From Saonia flava (GTDB lineage Bacteria > Bacteroidota > Bacteroidia > Flavobacteriales > Flavobacteriaceae), in NCBI RefSeq assembly GCF_011927795.1, contig NZ_JAATJJ010000001.1, positions 744,001 through 808,000 of the forward strand: a stretch of DNA of 64,000 nucleotides, given 5' to 3'. The notes beneath the pieces were generated by a model. The model was given only the letters and a program-made list of their open reading frames with translations, made no database searches and was not told where the DNA came from. Shown here piece by piece: positions 37,450-46,698 of this stretch (positions are counted from its first letter, which is position 1; every line of letters starts with the position of its first letter). Both the position numbers and the translations under genes were made by a program.

Positions 37450-39357
37450 CTACAACACATTATCCATTATTTCTTTCACAACCTCTGGGTTTAATAGTGT
37501 TGATGTGTCTCCCAAATTATCAGTTTCATTGCAGGCTATTTTTCTTAGAATTCTCCTCATAATCTTGCCGCTGCGGGTTTTTGGAAGTCCAGGTACAAAC
37601 TGAATTTTATTCAATTTGGCAATAGGGCCTATGTGTTCCGTAATCATTTGGTTAATTTCCTTGCGTAGATTATCCCGATCACGTGATTCTCCTGTTTCCT
37701 TTAAAATAACATAGCCATAGAGTGCATTTCCTTTGATATCATGCGGAAATCCAACAATTGCAGATTCTGCCACCGCTGGATGCTCATTAATGGCATCTTC
37801 AATAGGTGCTGTTCCCAGATTATGACCAGAAACTATAATAACATCATCTACCCTACCCGTAATTCTATAGTAGCCTACCTCATCTCGCAAGGCACCATCG
37901 CCTGTAAAATATTTTCCAGGAAAGGCTGAAAAATAGGTCTCTTTATATCGTTCATGGTTCCCCCAAATACTTCGGGCAATAGAGGGCCAAGGAAATTTAA
38001 TGCACAACCGGCCATCTACTTGGTTTCCTTTAATTTCTTTTCCATTTTCATCCATCAATGCAGGCTGAATCCCCGGCATGGGTAAAGTGGCATAGGTCGG
38101 TTTTGTGGGTGTGGCAAATGGTATGGGAGAAATTAATACCCCCCCTGTTTCTGTTTGCCACCAAGTATCTACAATGGGACATTTTTTCTTGCCTACATGG
38201 TCATTGTACCAATGCCATGCTTCTTCATTAATAGGTTCTCCAACAGTTCCCAGCACTTTTAAAGAAGAAAGATCGTGCTCTGTAACATAATCCAAATTCT
38301 CCTTTGCCAAGGCCCTAATGGCCGTGGGTGCCGTATAAAATTGTGTTACTTTATGCTTTTCCACAATATCCCAGAAACGACCATAATCAGGGAAAGAAGG
38401 TACCCCCTCGAACATCACTGTTGTAGCTCCGTTTGCCAAAGGTCCGTACACAATATAGGAATGGCCTGTTATCCAACCAATATCTGCAGTACACCAGTAC
38501 ACATCATCTTCCTTGTATTGGAACACATTTTTAAACGTATACGCTGTGTAGACCATATAGCCCGCGGTAGTATGCAGCATGCCCTTGGGTCTACCGGTGG
38601 AACCCGATGTGTACAAAATAAACAAAGGGTCTTCTGCATCCATGATTTCCGGAACACAATCTGCATAAGCATCATCCAGTAAAGGTTGTAACCATTTGTC
38701 CCTACCTGCTTTCATATTAATTTTGGAATTGATGCGCTTGGCAACCAACACCGTTTGCACACCTGGACATTGTTCCAAAGCTTCATCTACTATTCCTTTA
38801 AGGTCAATCGTTTTAGCACCTCTATATGAACCATCTGAAGTAATCACCATTTTTGCCTTACAATCGTTTACCCTTGTTGCCAAGGCAGTTGCAGAAAACC
38901 CGGCAAAAATAACGGAGTGAATTGCCCCAATTCTAGCACAAGCCAAAACCGAAATTGCCAGTTCTGGAATCATGGGCAGGTAAATACAAACCCTATCCCC
39001 TTTTTTAATTCCATTTTCTTTGAGCACATTGGCAAATTTGGAAACCCGTTCATGTAACTGACGGTAAGTAATATGCTCTGCCTCCTCTTTTGGGTCATTG
39101 GGTTCAAACAAAATAGCCGTTTTGTCCCCACGGGTATATAAATGTCGGTCTATACAATTTTCTGTAATATTGAGTTGGGCACCCTCAAACCACTTGATTT
39201 CTGGCTTAGAAAAATCCCAATCAAGGACATTATCCCATCTTTTGCGCCACATAAAATGCTCTTCTGCAATCTCTTCCCAAAAACTCTCTGGATTACGGAC
39301 CGACTTTCTATATACTTGATAATATTCTTCTAAATGTTTAATGTGGTAATTACTCAT
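37450..39357 (-). CDS. acs: Acetyl-CoA synthetase, AMP-forming (635 aa)
   Basis: Activates acetate to acetyl-CoA via acetyl-AMP in the cytoplasm. The ANL-superfamily motifs are complete: the P-loop YTSGSTGRPKG (about 263), DTWWQTETGG (about 405), YRITGRVDD hinge, and PKTRSGKIMRR near 595 with the catalytic Lys that is the usual acetylation target. The length of 635 aa is close to E. coli Acs. The acetate-type symporter and its small subunit lie about 1.7 kb upstream on the same strand, separated by a plus-strand oxidoreductase. Confidence 0.96.
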   Translation of the reverse strand: MSNYHIKHLEEYYQVYRKSVRNPESFWEEIAEEHFMWRKRWDNVLDWDFSKPEIKWFEGAQLNITENCIDRHLYTRGDKTAILFEPNDPKEEAEHITYRQLHERVSKFANVLKENGIKKGDRVCIYLPMIPELAISVLACARIGAIHSVIFAGFSATALATRVNDCKAKMVITSDGSYRGAKTIDLKGIVDEALEQCPGVQTVLVAKRINSKINMKAGRDKWLQPLLDDAYADCVPEIMDAEDPLFILYTSGSTGRPKGMLHTTAGYMVYTAYTFKNVFQYKEDDVYWCTADIGWITGHSYIVYGPLANGATTVMFEGVPSFPDYGRFWDIVEKHKVTQFYTAPTAIRALAKENLDYVTEHDLSSLKVLGTVGEPINEEAWHWYNDHVGKKKCPIVDTWWQTETGGVLISPIPFATPTKPTYATLPMPGIQPALMDENGKEIKGNQVDGRLCIKFPWPSIARSIWGNHERYKETYFSAFPGKYFTGDGALRDEVGYYRITGRVDDVIIVSGHNLGTAPIEDAINEHPAVAESAIVGFPHDIKGNALYGYVILKETGESRDRDNLRKEINQMITEHIGPIAKLNKIQFVPGLPKTRSGKIMRRILRKIACNETDNLGDTSTLLNPEVVKEIMDNVL

Positions 39358-39507
39358 TTTTACTTTAGGCTATTGGTTTTATTATTTTAGGAAGTGTAAT
39401 TTGTAAAAAAATACACAAGAAATAAAGTTACAAAAAGAAGAAGTAATATTTGTGTGCATTCTATTATTTTTGGTCAAAACTTACTCAGTTCAAATATTGA
39501 TATGAAA

Positions 39508-39536
39508 ATGATTATATTTAGTGTTAATATAATCAT
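39508..39536. promoter_or_regulatory. Perfect 11-bp inverted repeat upstream of a Gfo/Idh/MocA gene
   Basis: ATGATTATATT (39508-39518) and AATATAATCAT (39526-39536) are exact inverse complements with a 7-nt spacer, ending 11 nt before the ATG at 39548. It could be an operator overlapping the promoter or a hairpin in the leader that covers the start. No T-run follows, so it is not a terminator. Confidence 0.55.
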
Positions 39537-39547
39537 AGAACAGACAT

Positions 39548-40975
39548 ATGGAGAGAAGAAATTTTATTAAAAATTCTGCTGCGTTGGCATCAGTAAGCCT
39601 TTTACCCGCTTCTGCTTGGGCACTTACTAAAGGCAAAAAATTAAGAACAGCACATATTGGTTTGGGGGCAATGGGAAAAGAAGACCTTTTGGCCATATCA
39701 TCCCATGCACATGTAGAAGTCATGGCTTTATGCGATGTAGATGGAACTAATCTTGCAGCTGCCAAAAAACTTCACCCAAATGCACAGGTTTTTTCTGATT
39801 ATAGAAAAATGCTTGCAGAATTAAAAGGCTCAATCGATGCTGTAATTGTTTCTACACCAGACCATACTCATGCGCCAGCATCTATTATGGCTATGGATAT
39901 GGGAAAACCTGTATATTGCCAAAAACCACTGACCCATCATGTTTCCGAAGCAAGGGCGATGAGAAAGTTAGCTTCTGATAAAAATTTAGTTACCCAAATG
40001 GGTATTCAAGTACATTCTTTTTATGATTATAAATTAGCAACTTTATTAATTCAATCTGGTATAATTGGGAAAGTACATACAGTACACGCCTGGTCCCCTA
40101 AAAATTGGGGAGACGATGGACCTACTCCTGAAGGTTCTGATACAATTCCTGAAAATTTGGACTGGAACCTATGGTTGGGAACTGCTCCTGAAAGACCATA
40201 CAAGGAAGGAGTCTATCATCCAGGAAATTGGAGAAAAGTCTTAGATTTTGGCTGTGGAACCCTTGGAGATATGGGAGTACATATTTTTGACACCCCATAT
40301 AATGCCTTAGAATTAGATGTTCCAAAAACCATTATAAACAATTGTAGAAAGCCAACTGGTTTTGGGTTCCCTGAAAAAAATATGGTAACGTATGAATTCC
40401 CTGGCACAAAATATACGGCGCAATCCTTAAAATGGATTTGGTATGATGGTCCTGGAGCTCCAGAAATGGATGAGGACCTAAAACTTCCAAATGCCTCATC
40501 ACCAAAAGAAGCATCCAAAACTAAAAATGACGAATCTGTGGAAGACAAAACTTCTTTGGATGCCAAAATTTCTGGAGATGGTAAGCTGCCTGAACAAGGG
40601 GCTATGTTTGTAGGTGATAAGGGACGCTTATTGCTGCCACATTTTATGCAATTGCCAAAAAAAATAGTAAATGGCGAGTACGTTGATATTTCTGCAGAAA
40701 TTGCAGAGGTTGAAAAAGTAAATAAAATGGGGAAACCAATACGAAATTACTCGTCTGAAGGCCCTAAGCACTATCACCAATTTGTAGATGCTTGTCTAGG
40801 GAAAGGAGAATGCACAGCGCCATTCTCATATGCGGCACGACTTACTGAAACTATTCTTTTGGGAGTTATTGCTGGCCGTTTTCCAAATCAGACCTTACAT
40901 TGGGACAGTGAAAAAGCAAAATTCGCAGAAGAAGAGGCCAACAAATTTCTAGATGCCTCTTATAGGGATTTTTAA
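39548..40975 (+). CDS. Tat-exported Gfo/Idh/MocA family oxidoreductase (475 aa)
   Basis: It begins with a twin-arginine signal (ERRNFIKNSA). The Rossmann segment has HIGLGAMGKEDL, then STPDHTH and the lysine loop CQKPLT, again with Q before K. A stretch of about 30 charged residues (SSPKEASKTKNDESVEDKTS, near 315-335) interrupts the C-terminal domain and probably forms a surface loop. It is a periplasmic nicotinamide-dependent dehydrogenase or isomerase by family; the sugar substrate is unknown. It is not closely similar to the protein at 33234 beyond family motifs. A perfect inverted repeat precedes it and a strong bidirectional terminator follows it. Confidence 0.9.
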   Translation: MERRNFIKNSAALASVSLLPASAWALTKGKKLRTAHIGLGAMGKEDLLAISSHAHVEVMALCDVDGTNLAAAKKLHPNAQVFSDYRKMLAELKGSIDAVIVSTPDHTHAPASIMAMDMGKPVYCQKPLTHHVSEARAMRKLASDKNLVTQMGIQVHSFYDYKLATLLIQSGIIGKVHTVHAWSPKNWGDDGPTPEGSDTIPENLDWNLWLGTAPERPYKEGVYHPGNWRKVLDFGCGTLGDMGVHIFDTPYNALELDVPKTIINNCRKPTGFGFPEKNMVTYEFPGTKYTAQSLKWIWYDGPGAPEMDEDLKLPNASSPKEASKTKNDESVEDKTSLDAKISGDGKLPEQGAMFVGDKGRLLLPHFMQLPKKIVNGEYVDISAEIAEVEKVNKMGKPIRNYSSEGPKHYHQFVDACLGKGECTAPFSYAARLTETILLGVIAGRFPNQTLHWDSEKAKFAEEEANKFLDASYRDF

Positions 40976-40996
40976 TTCTCTTTTAGTAACAAAATG

Positions 40997-41036
40997 AAAA
41001 ACTGGGATGATATCAATATATATCATCCCAGTTTTT
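40997..41036. terminator. Strong bidirectional intrinsic terminator
   Basis: A perfect 17-bp stem, AAAAACTGGGATGATAT (40997-41013) and its complement (41020-41036), encloses a 6-nt loop. A-run and T-run at the two ends let it stop transcription from both the oxidoreductase (+) and the symporter gene (-), whose 3' ends face each other here. Confidence 0.93.
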
Positions 41037-41048
41037 CTTGTAATAAAT

Positions 41049-42740
41049 CTAGTGCTCAACAGCCTCACCTGCTCCACTAGGTATCCTAATGGTCTCAACA
41101 AGTTCTTGAACATCTTCAGGTGGATTGGGAGTAAACCTGGAAATTACTAAGGACACCACAAAATTAAGTATCATGGCAACGGTTCCAAATCCCTCTGGCG
41201 AGATTCCAAACCACCAATCCTCTTTAGTGCCGCCGCCAAACATATCAAACTTAAATTTGAGCATATAAAATAGCATGGCAAGTATTCCTACTACCATACC
41301 TGCAACAGCTCCTTCCTTGTTCATTTTCTTATTGAAAATTCCCAAAATAATAGCTGGAAAAAAAGAGGCTGCGGCCAAACCAAATGCAAGTGCCACCGTA
41401 GCTGCCACGAAATCGGGCGGATTAATACCAAAATAACCTGCCACACAAACTGCAACTACTGCAGATAAACGTGCTGCAATTAATTCACCTTTGTCAGAAA
41501 TATCAGGCTTAAGTTGTTTTTTAATTAAGTCATGGGAAATAGAAGTGGATATCACCAATAACAATCCTGCTGCCGTGGACAATGCCGCAGCCAAACCACC
41601 GGCAGCCACCAAAGCTATAACCCAATTGGGCAAATTAGCAATTTCAGGGTTTGCAAGAACCATGATATCAGCATCAATTGTCAGTTCATTTTTATTTTTA
41701 TCGGCCACATATTGAATGACTCCGTCATTATTTTTATCATCGTATTCTATAAGTCCTGTTTTCTCCCATTTGGAGAACCAAGCAGGCATTTCTTCATATT
41801 CCTTATTGCTCACCGTCTCGATTAAGTTGGTTCTTGCAAACACCGCAATTGCAGGTGCCGTTGTATACAAGATGGCAATAAACAACAAAGCATAGCCAGC
41901 AGATTTCCTAGCATCACGTACTTTGGGAACCGTAAAGAACCGTACAATTACATGGGGAAGTCCGGCCGTACCTACCATTAACGCTGCCGTGATAAAGAAA
42001 ATATCTATCATGGATTTAGAACCATTGGTATATTCGGCAAAGCCTAGATCAGTAGACAATCCATCCAATTTATCCAATAAAGAAACACTCTCTCCCACTA
42101 CTGTGCCACCCATTCCAAATTGAGGAATTGGATTCCCCGTCATTTGTATGGAAATAAATATAGCGGGTACCATAAAGGCAAAAATCAGCACGCAATATTG
42201 AGCCACTTGCGTATACGTAATTCCTTTCATACCCCCTAAAACAGCATAAAAAAGAACTATTATCATTCCAATAAAAACACCTGTATTGATATCAACCTCT
42301 AAAAATCTTGAAAATACCAAGCCCACACCTCGCATTTGTCCAGCTACGTAGGTAAACGATACCAGCAGGGCACAAATTACCGCAATGGTCCTTGCTACAT
42401 TGGAATAGTATCGATCGCCGATAAAATCTGGCACTGTAAACTTCCCGAATTTTCTTAAATAGGGAGCCAAAAGCAAAGCGAGAAGCACGTAACCGCCTGT
42501 CCAGCCCATAAGGTATACCGAACCATCATAACCATTAAAGGAAATTAATCCAGCCATTCCCAAAAAGGAAGCTGCCGACATCCAATCTGCAGCTGTGGCC
42601 AATCCATTTGCTAAAGGGGATACTCCTCCTCCTGCCACATAAAATTCTTTGGTTGAACCCGCTCTAGCCCAAATTGCAATTCCAATATATAGCCCAAAAG
42701 TGAGCAGCACAATAATATATGTCCAAGTTTGTACATCCAT
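41049..42740 (-). CDS. Sodium:solute symporter, acetate (ActP/VC_2705-like) type (563 aa)
   Basis: Inner-membrane Na+-coupled symporter of the SSS family with about 13 TM helices. The N-terminal signature AGGGVSPLANGLATAADWMSAASFLGMAGL (about 34-64) and PHVIVRFFTVP near 260 are typical of the ActP-like branch. A hydrophilic insert (about 320-360, NKEYEEMPAWFSKWEK) carries an EF-hand-like DKNNDGVIQY, which might bind calcium. The gene for the DUF4212 small subunit lies 3 nt upstream, and acs is nearby, so short-chain monocarboxylate, most likely acetate, is the probable substrate. Confidence 0.9.
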   Translation of the reverse strand: MDVQTWTYIIVLLTFGLYIGIAIWARAGSTKEFYVAGGGVSPLANGLATAADWMSAASFLGMAGLISFNGYDGSVYLMGWTGGYVLLALLLAPYLRKFGKFTVPDFIGDRYYSNVARTIAVICALLVSFTYVAGQMRGVGLVFSRFLEVDINTGVFIGMIIVLFYAVLGGMKGITYTQVAQYCVLIFAFMVPAIFISIQMTGNPIPQFGMGGTVVGESVSLLDKLDGLSTDLGFAEYTNGSKSMIDIFFITAALMVGTAGLPHVIVRFFTVPKVRDARKSAGYALLFIAILYTTAPAIAVFARTNLIETVSNKEYEEMPAWFSKWEKTGLIEYDDKNNDGVIQYVADKNKNELTIDADIMVLANPEIANLPNWVIALVAAGGLAAALSTAAGLLLVISTSISHDLIKKQLKPDISDKGELIAARLSAVVAVCVAGYFGINPPDFVAATVALAFGLAAASFFPAIILGIFNKKMNKEGAVAGMVVGILAMLFYMLKFKFDMFGGGTKEDWWFGISPEGFGTVAMILNFVVSLVISRFTPNPPEDVQELVETIRIPSGAGEAVEH

Positions 42741-42743
42741 CTT

Positions 42744-42998
42744 TTATTCGTTTACGTTGTATTTTTTATCCAACTTATTCATTAAGCGAACGTAGATAAA
42801 TATCAGTAGTACAAATACATAAATGGAGCCTTGTTGGGCAAACCAGAAGCCTAGTTTAAATCCGCCCAGTTTAATTGTGTTAAGTTGGTCTACAAGTAAA
42901 ATACCAAAACCGAAAGAAACCAGAAACCAAATGGTTAGAAGTATGGCAAGGTATCCTAGGTTTTCTTTCCAGTATTTTTTTCTTTTTTCAATATCCAT
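42744..42998 (-). CDS. DUF4212 symporter small subunit (84 aa)
   Basis: Small membrane protein with two TM helices (about 17-38 and 50-72). The sequence YWKENLGYLAILLTIWFLVSFGFGILL and the FWFAQQGSIYVFVLLIF pair is the DUF4212 signature. In this family the gene always seems to precede an SSS symporter, and here it ends 3 nt before one. It probably stabilises or gates the symporter. Confidence 0.92.
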   Translation of the reverse strand: MDIEKRKKYWKENLGYLAILLTIWFLVSFGFGILLVDQLNTIKLGGFKLGFWFAQQGSIYVFVLLIFIYVRLMNKLDKKYNVNE

Positions 42999-43025
42999 TG
43001 AACCTTTGGTTGGTTGATTAAGGTG

Positions 43026-43058
43026 TTAAGATAAGTAAAAGTCTTTGGGAAAAACAAA
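43026..43058 (-). promoter_or_regulatory. Candidate promoter of the DUF4212-symporter operon
   Basis: On the minus strand TTTG (43058-43055), a 21-nt spacer and TATCTTAA (43033-43026) fit the Bacteroidota -33/-7 pattern, with the -7 box off by two bases. It overlaps the space just after the purC stop and lies 28 nt from the start codon. Confidence 0.35.
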
Positions 43059-43059
43059 T

Positions 43060-44010
43060 TTATTCGCTCAAGAAATTGAGGACATTTTGCTCAATTCTAT
43101 TCTGAATATCAGAAATATCCGCCTTTACAAAGGTTTCCCCTGTAATGTTTTCATACAATTCTATATATCTTTCTGAAACGGTTTCTATGTACTCATCGGA
43201 CATTTCTGGAACAGTCTGTCCTTTCAACCCTTGAAAATTATTGGATATTAACCACTGACGAACAAATTCTTTGGAAAGTTGTTTTTGAGGTTCGCCTTTT
43301 TCTTGACGCTCTTTATACCCTTCTTTATAAAAATACCTGGAAGAATCAGGTGTGTGGATTTCATCAATCAGGACTATTTTCCCTTCTTTGGTTTTTCCAA
43401 ATTCATATTTGGTATCCACTAAAATAAGACCTCTTCCATCGGCAATCTCAGTTCCTCGTTGAAACAAAGCTTTTGTATATTTTTCTAAAACAGCATAATC
43501 TTCTTCGGAAACAATACCTCTTTTCAAAATATCCTCACGGGAAATATCCTCATCATGATCTCCCATTTCTGCTTTTGTTGCTGGAGTAATAATAGGTTCT
43601 GGGAATTTATCGTTTTCCTTCATTCCTTCTGGCATAGGAACACCACAAAGCATTCTCTTACCAGCTTTGTACTCACGAGCAGCATGACCGGACATATATC
43701 CCCTAATTACCATTTCTACCTTAAAAGGCTCACAAGCATAGCCTATAGCTACATTAGGGTCTGGAGTTGCAAGTAACCAATTGGGGACAATATCGGCAGT
43801 ATCTGCCATCATTTTTGTAGCAATCTGGTTCAGAATTTGTCCTTTATATGGAATCCCTTTTGGCATTACTACATCAAAAGCCGAAAGCCTGTCCGTAGCT
43901 ACCATAAGCAATAGATCATTACCAAGGGTATAAACCTCTCTAACCTTTCCCTTGTATATGCTTTTTTGTCCTGGAAAATTAAAATTGGTATCTATAATTG
44001 TATTTGCCAT
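43060..44010 (-). CDS. purC: SAICAR synthase (316 aa)
   Basis: Phosphoribosylaminoimidazole-succinocarboxamide synthase, the ATP-dependent step joining aspartate to CAIR in purine synthesis. Motifs seen: YKGKVREVY (about 20-28), [15 protein letters not shown], the substrate region [21 protein letters not shown], and [10 protein letters not shown] with [14 protein letters not shown]. It is the longer (300+ aa) form found in Bacteroidota and eukaryote-like clades. It follows phoH by 10 nt on the same strand and is probably co-transcribed with it. Confidence 0.96.
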   Translation of the reverse strand: MANTIIDTNFNFPGQKSIYKGKVREVYTLGNDLLLMVATDRLSAFDVVMPKGIPYKGQILNQIATKMMADTADIVPNWLLATPDPNVAIGYACEPFKVEMVIRGYMSGHAAREYKAGKRMLCGVPMPEGMKENDKFPEPIITPATKAEMGDHDEDISREDILKRGIVSEEDYAVLEKYTKALFQRGTEIADGRGLILVDTKYEFGKTKEGKIVLIDEIHTPDSSRYFYKEGYKERQEKGEPQKQLSKEFVRQWLISNNFQGLKGQTVPEMSDEYIETVSERYIELYENITGETFVKADISDIQNRIEQNVLNFLSE

Positions 44011-44020
44011 GAAAGTACCC

Positions 44021-44974
44021 TTAGTTTTGATGTTCTATATTCTTGTAGGCATCAATCACTTTTTTAACCAATTTGTGGCGAATTACATCCTTGTCGTCCA
44101 AATAGATGATTTCAATACCCTCCACATTTTTAAGAATCAATAAGGCTTCCTTTAAACCAGAAATAACCCTTCTTGGTAAGTCTATCTGCCCAGGATCTCC
44201 TGTTATTAAAAACTTGGCATTCTTCCCCATTCTTGTAAGGAACATTTTCATTTGGGCATGGGTGGTATTCTGTGCTTCATCCAAAATTACAAAAGCATTA
44301 TCCAAGGTACGCCCTCGCATAAAGGCCATAGGCGCAATTTGTATGGTACCATTCTCAATAAAGTGCGTCAATTTTTCTGAAGGGATCATATCTCTCAATG
44401 CATCATATAGTGGTTGCATATATGGATCCAACTTTTCTTTTAAATCCCCTGGTAAAAACCCAAGATTCTCCCCTGCCTCAACCGCAGGTCTTGTTAAAAT
44501 GATTCTTTTCACCTCTTTGTTTTTCAATGCCTTAACCGCCAATGCAACTCCTGTATAGGTTTTTCCTGTCCCAGCTGGTCCAATAGCAAATACCATATCT
44601 TTAACCTTGGCAGCATCCACCATTTTTCGTTGGTTAACAGTTTGTGCTTTTATTAATTTTCCATTGACACCATGTACCAAGACCTCACCACTGCTCTTTG
44701 AGGAAGCATAATCCTCTTCTCCATTGCTTGTCAATACCCTCTCAATTACATTTTCATCCAATTTATTGTATTTGGCAAAGTGGGATGTTAACATATCAAA
44801 ACGTTTATCAAACTCCTCCAGAAGTTCTTCGTCTCCATATACTTTTATCTTGCTACCACGGGCAACAATCTTTAGTTTGGGAAAGTATTTTTTTAATAAA
44901 TCTATATTCTCATTCTGATTCCCAAAAAACTCTCTTGGGCTAATTTCGGTAAGTTCTATTATAAGTTCGTTCAA
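44021..44974 (-). CDS. phoH: PhoH-family ATPase (317 aa, TTG start)
   Basis: PhoH-like P-loop ATPase associated with RNA metabolism. The Walker A is [13 protein letters not shown] and Walker B is [10 protein letters not shown], and the N-terminal KH-like region ([14 protein letters not shown]) is present. I place the start at TTG 44974-44972, which gives [17 protein letters not shown], the family's usual opening. The frame is open further up to 45142, but that extension would cross the predicted promoter at 45057 and overlap the divergent gene. It is followed by purC after 10 nt. Confidence 0.9.
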   Translation of the reverse strand: MNELIIELTEISPREFFGNQNENIDLLKKYFPKLKIVARGSKIKVYGDEELLEEFDKRFDMLTSHFAKYNKLDENVIERVLTSNGEEDYASSKSSGEVLVHGVNGKLIKAQTVNQRKMVDAAKVKDMVFAIGPAGTGKTYTGVALAVKALKNKEVKRIILTRPAVEAGENLGFLPGDLKEKLDPYMQPLYDALRDMIPSEKLTHFIENGTIQIAPMAFMRGRTLDNAFVILDEAQNTTHAQMKMFLTRMGKNAKFLITGDPGQIDLPRRVISGLKEALLILKNVEGIEIIYLDDKDVIRHKLVKKVIDAYKNIEHQN

Positions 44975-45040
44975 AGAAAGAGGTGTTTTAAATGTTTTGG
45001 TTCTAAGAATATATTTTTGTTGCCTATTTTTTTGTGTAAT

Positions 45041-45073
45041 TTTGTTTAACAAACTTAAGTAAAAATCAGTTTG
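45041..45073 (+). promoter_or_regulatory. Candidate promoter for the SAM hydroxide adenosyltransferase gene
   Basis: TTTG (45041-45044), a 21-nt spacer and TCAGTTTG (45066-45073) match the Bacteroidota pattern except for one base of the -7 box. It gives a leader of about 25 nt. It overlaps the opposing phoH promoter. Confidence 0.4.
45050..45057 (-). promoter_or_regulatory. Candidate -7 element of the phoH-purC promoter
   Basis: On the minus strand the sequence is TAAGTTTG, an exact match to TAnnTTTG. GTTG lies 16 nt upstream as a weak -33. Transcription would start near 45044, leaving a leader of about 70 nt to the TTG start, and this supports the shorter PhoH. Confidence 0.45.
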
Positions 45074-45104
45074 CAACAGTAAAAAACATATCAACAGTGC
45101 TTGC

Positions 45105-45935
45105 ATGGCAATTATTACATTAACTACTGATTTTGGACTCAAAGACCATTTTGTAGGCGCTATAAAAGGAACTATCTATACTGAGCTGGAAGACGTCAAA
45201 ATTGTTGATATTTCCCATTCCATTAGCCCTTTTAACATTCAAGAATGTGCTTATCTGCTTAAAAATTCATACAAGGCATTCCCAGAAGGCACTGTACATG
45301 TTGTTGGGATAGATTCTGAGCCATCTCCTGAAAACAAACATATAGCTGTCTTGGTAGATGGCCACTATTTTATTTCTGCCAACAATGGCGTCATTGGGTT
45401 GATAACTTCAGAGGTAAAACCAGATAAGGTAATGGAAATAGATATCCCCAACCCCATACAAGGCTCTTTCCCCGTCTTAGATGTGTTTGTGAAAGTGGCC
45501 TGCCACATTGCACGAGGGGGCACATTGGAGGTTATTGGAAAACCCTTTGCCCAGTTAAAGGAGTTAAAAGAATTTGCACCAAGAGTATCGGACAATGGAA
45601 AAACCATCACGGGAAGTGTTGTCTATATTGATAATTATGGGAATGTAGTGACCAATATTCAAAAGAGTTTGTTTGAAGCCTATAGAAATGGAAGAAAATT
45701 TGAACTGAGTGCCAGAAACAAAAAAATTGGAGAAATCTATAATAAATACAGTGATATCATCAATTTTGACCTAGAAAAAAGCAGGCGCAAGGGCCCTGGT
45801 GATTTATTGGCGCTTTTTAATTCGTCCAATTATATAGAACTTGCCATATATAAAAGTGATTTAAATACGGTTGGTGGCGCCTCTACCCTATTGGGACTTG
45901 ATTATAGGGATACCATCACTATTAATTTTATATGA
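45105..45935 (+). CDS. SAM hydroxide adenosyltransferase, DUF62 family (276 aa)
   Basis: Family of the SAM-dependent fluorinase/chlorinase fold; most bacterial members hydrolyse SAM to adenosine and methionine with water as nucleophile. The N-terminal ITLTTDFGLKDHFVGAIKG is diagnostic, with YFISANNGVIGLI mid-protein and VVYIDNYGNVVTNI beginning the C-terminal barrel. I see no halide-specific loop, so hydroxide transfer is the safer call. The gene diverges from phoH and precedes gldF by 31 nt, so it may share a transcript with gldFG. Confidence 0.88.
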   Translation: MAIITLTTDFGLKDHFVGAIKGTIYTELEDVKIVDISHSISPFNIQECAYLLKNSYKAFPEGTVHVVGIDSEPSPENKHIAVLVDGHYFISANNGVIGLITSEVKPDKVMEIDIPNPIQGSFPVLDVFVKVACHIARGGTLEVIGKPFAQLKELKEFAPRVSDNGKTITGSVVYIDNYGNVVTNIQKSLFEAYRNGRKFELSARNKKIGEIYNKYSDIINFDLEKSRRKGPGDLLALFNSSNYIELAIYKSDLNTVGGASTLLGLDYRDTITINFI

Positions 45936-45966
45936 TATTAATCTAATTTTGAACAAAGAATAAAAA

Positions 45967-46698
45967 ATGCTTGCCATATACAAACGCGAAATACAATCCT
46001 TCTTTACCTCATCTATTGGGTATTTAATTATCTCCTTGTTCTTAGGTCTCTGTGGACTGTTTTTATGGGTTTTTAAAGGTCCTTTTAACCTTTTTGACTA
46101 TGGTTTTGCTGACCTAAGCAACTTTTTTTTATTGGTTCCATGGGTGTTTCTTTTTTTGATTCCGGCTATCACTATGAAAAGCTTTTCCGAAGAAAAAAAA
46201 CAAGGAACATTGGAACTGCTTTTTATAAAGCCCATTGGTTTATGGCAAACTGTTCTTGGTAAGTTTTTTGGTTCACTTACGTTAACCCTAATTGCTGTCA
46301 TTCCTACTTTTCTTTATGTATATAGTATATCCCAATTGGGCACTGTTGGTGGCAATTTGGACATAGGAGTGGTCTTTGGTTCTTATTTTGGCTTGTTTTT
46401 CCTAATCTGTAGTTTTACTGCCATGGGGCTTTTTGCATCAACCCTGTCAGAAAATCAAATAGTTGCTTTTATTATAGGGGCATTATTGTGCTTTTTGCTT
46501 TATTATGGATTTGAAGGACTTTCTACACTTTTCCAAACTGATGCTACTTGGATTACAATACAAAAAATGGGTATGAAATTCCATTTTGATAGTATAGCAC
46601 AAGGAATTTTGGACACTAGGGATTTAATCTATTTTATAGGTTTAACGCTGTTTTTCTTGTATCTCACAGTTGTTCAAATTAAAAACCACAATCGATAA
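45967..46698 (+). CDS. gldF: Gliding-motility ABC transporter permease GldF (243 aa)
   Basis: ABC-2-type inner-membrane permease with six TM helices. KREIQSFFTSSIGYLI at the N-terminus and FSEEKKQGTLELLFIKPI are typical of the NosY/GldF group. It works with the ATPase GldA, not encoded here, and GldG, and all three are linked to gliding in Flavobacterium johnsoniae. The TAA overlaps the gldG ATG (TAATG). An exact TAATTTTG element at 45944-45951 could be a weak promoter of its own. Confidence 0.93.
   Translation: MLAIYKREIQSFFTSSIGYLIISLFLGLCGLFLWVFKGPFNLFDYGFADLSNFFLLVPWVFLFLIPAITMKSFSEEKKQGTLELLFIKPIGLWQTVLGKFFGSLTLTLIAVIPTFLYVYSISQLGTVGGNLDIGVVFGSYFGLFFLICSFTAMGLFASTLSENQIVAFIIGALLCFLLYYGFEGLSTLFQTDATWITIQKMGMKFHFDSIAQGILDTRDLIYFIGLTLFFLYLTVVQIKNHNR

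Noticed and set aside
38275-38682. A 135-codon frame antisense to acs
   Set aside because: It is a shadow of a well-conserved gene with no supporting start region or motifs.
45000-45142. An N-terminal extension of PhoH up to 45142
   Set aside because: It overlaps the divergent gene start and the probable phoH promoter, and family members begin at MNELIIEL.
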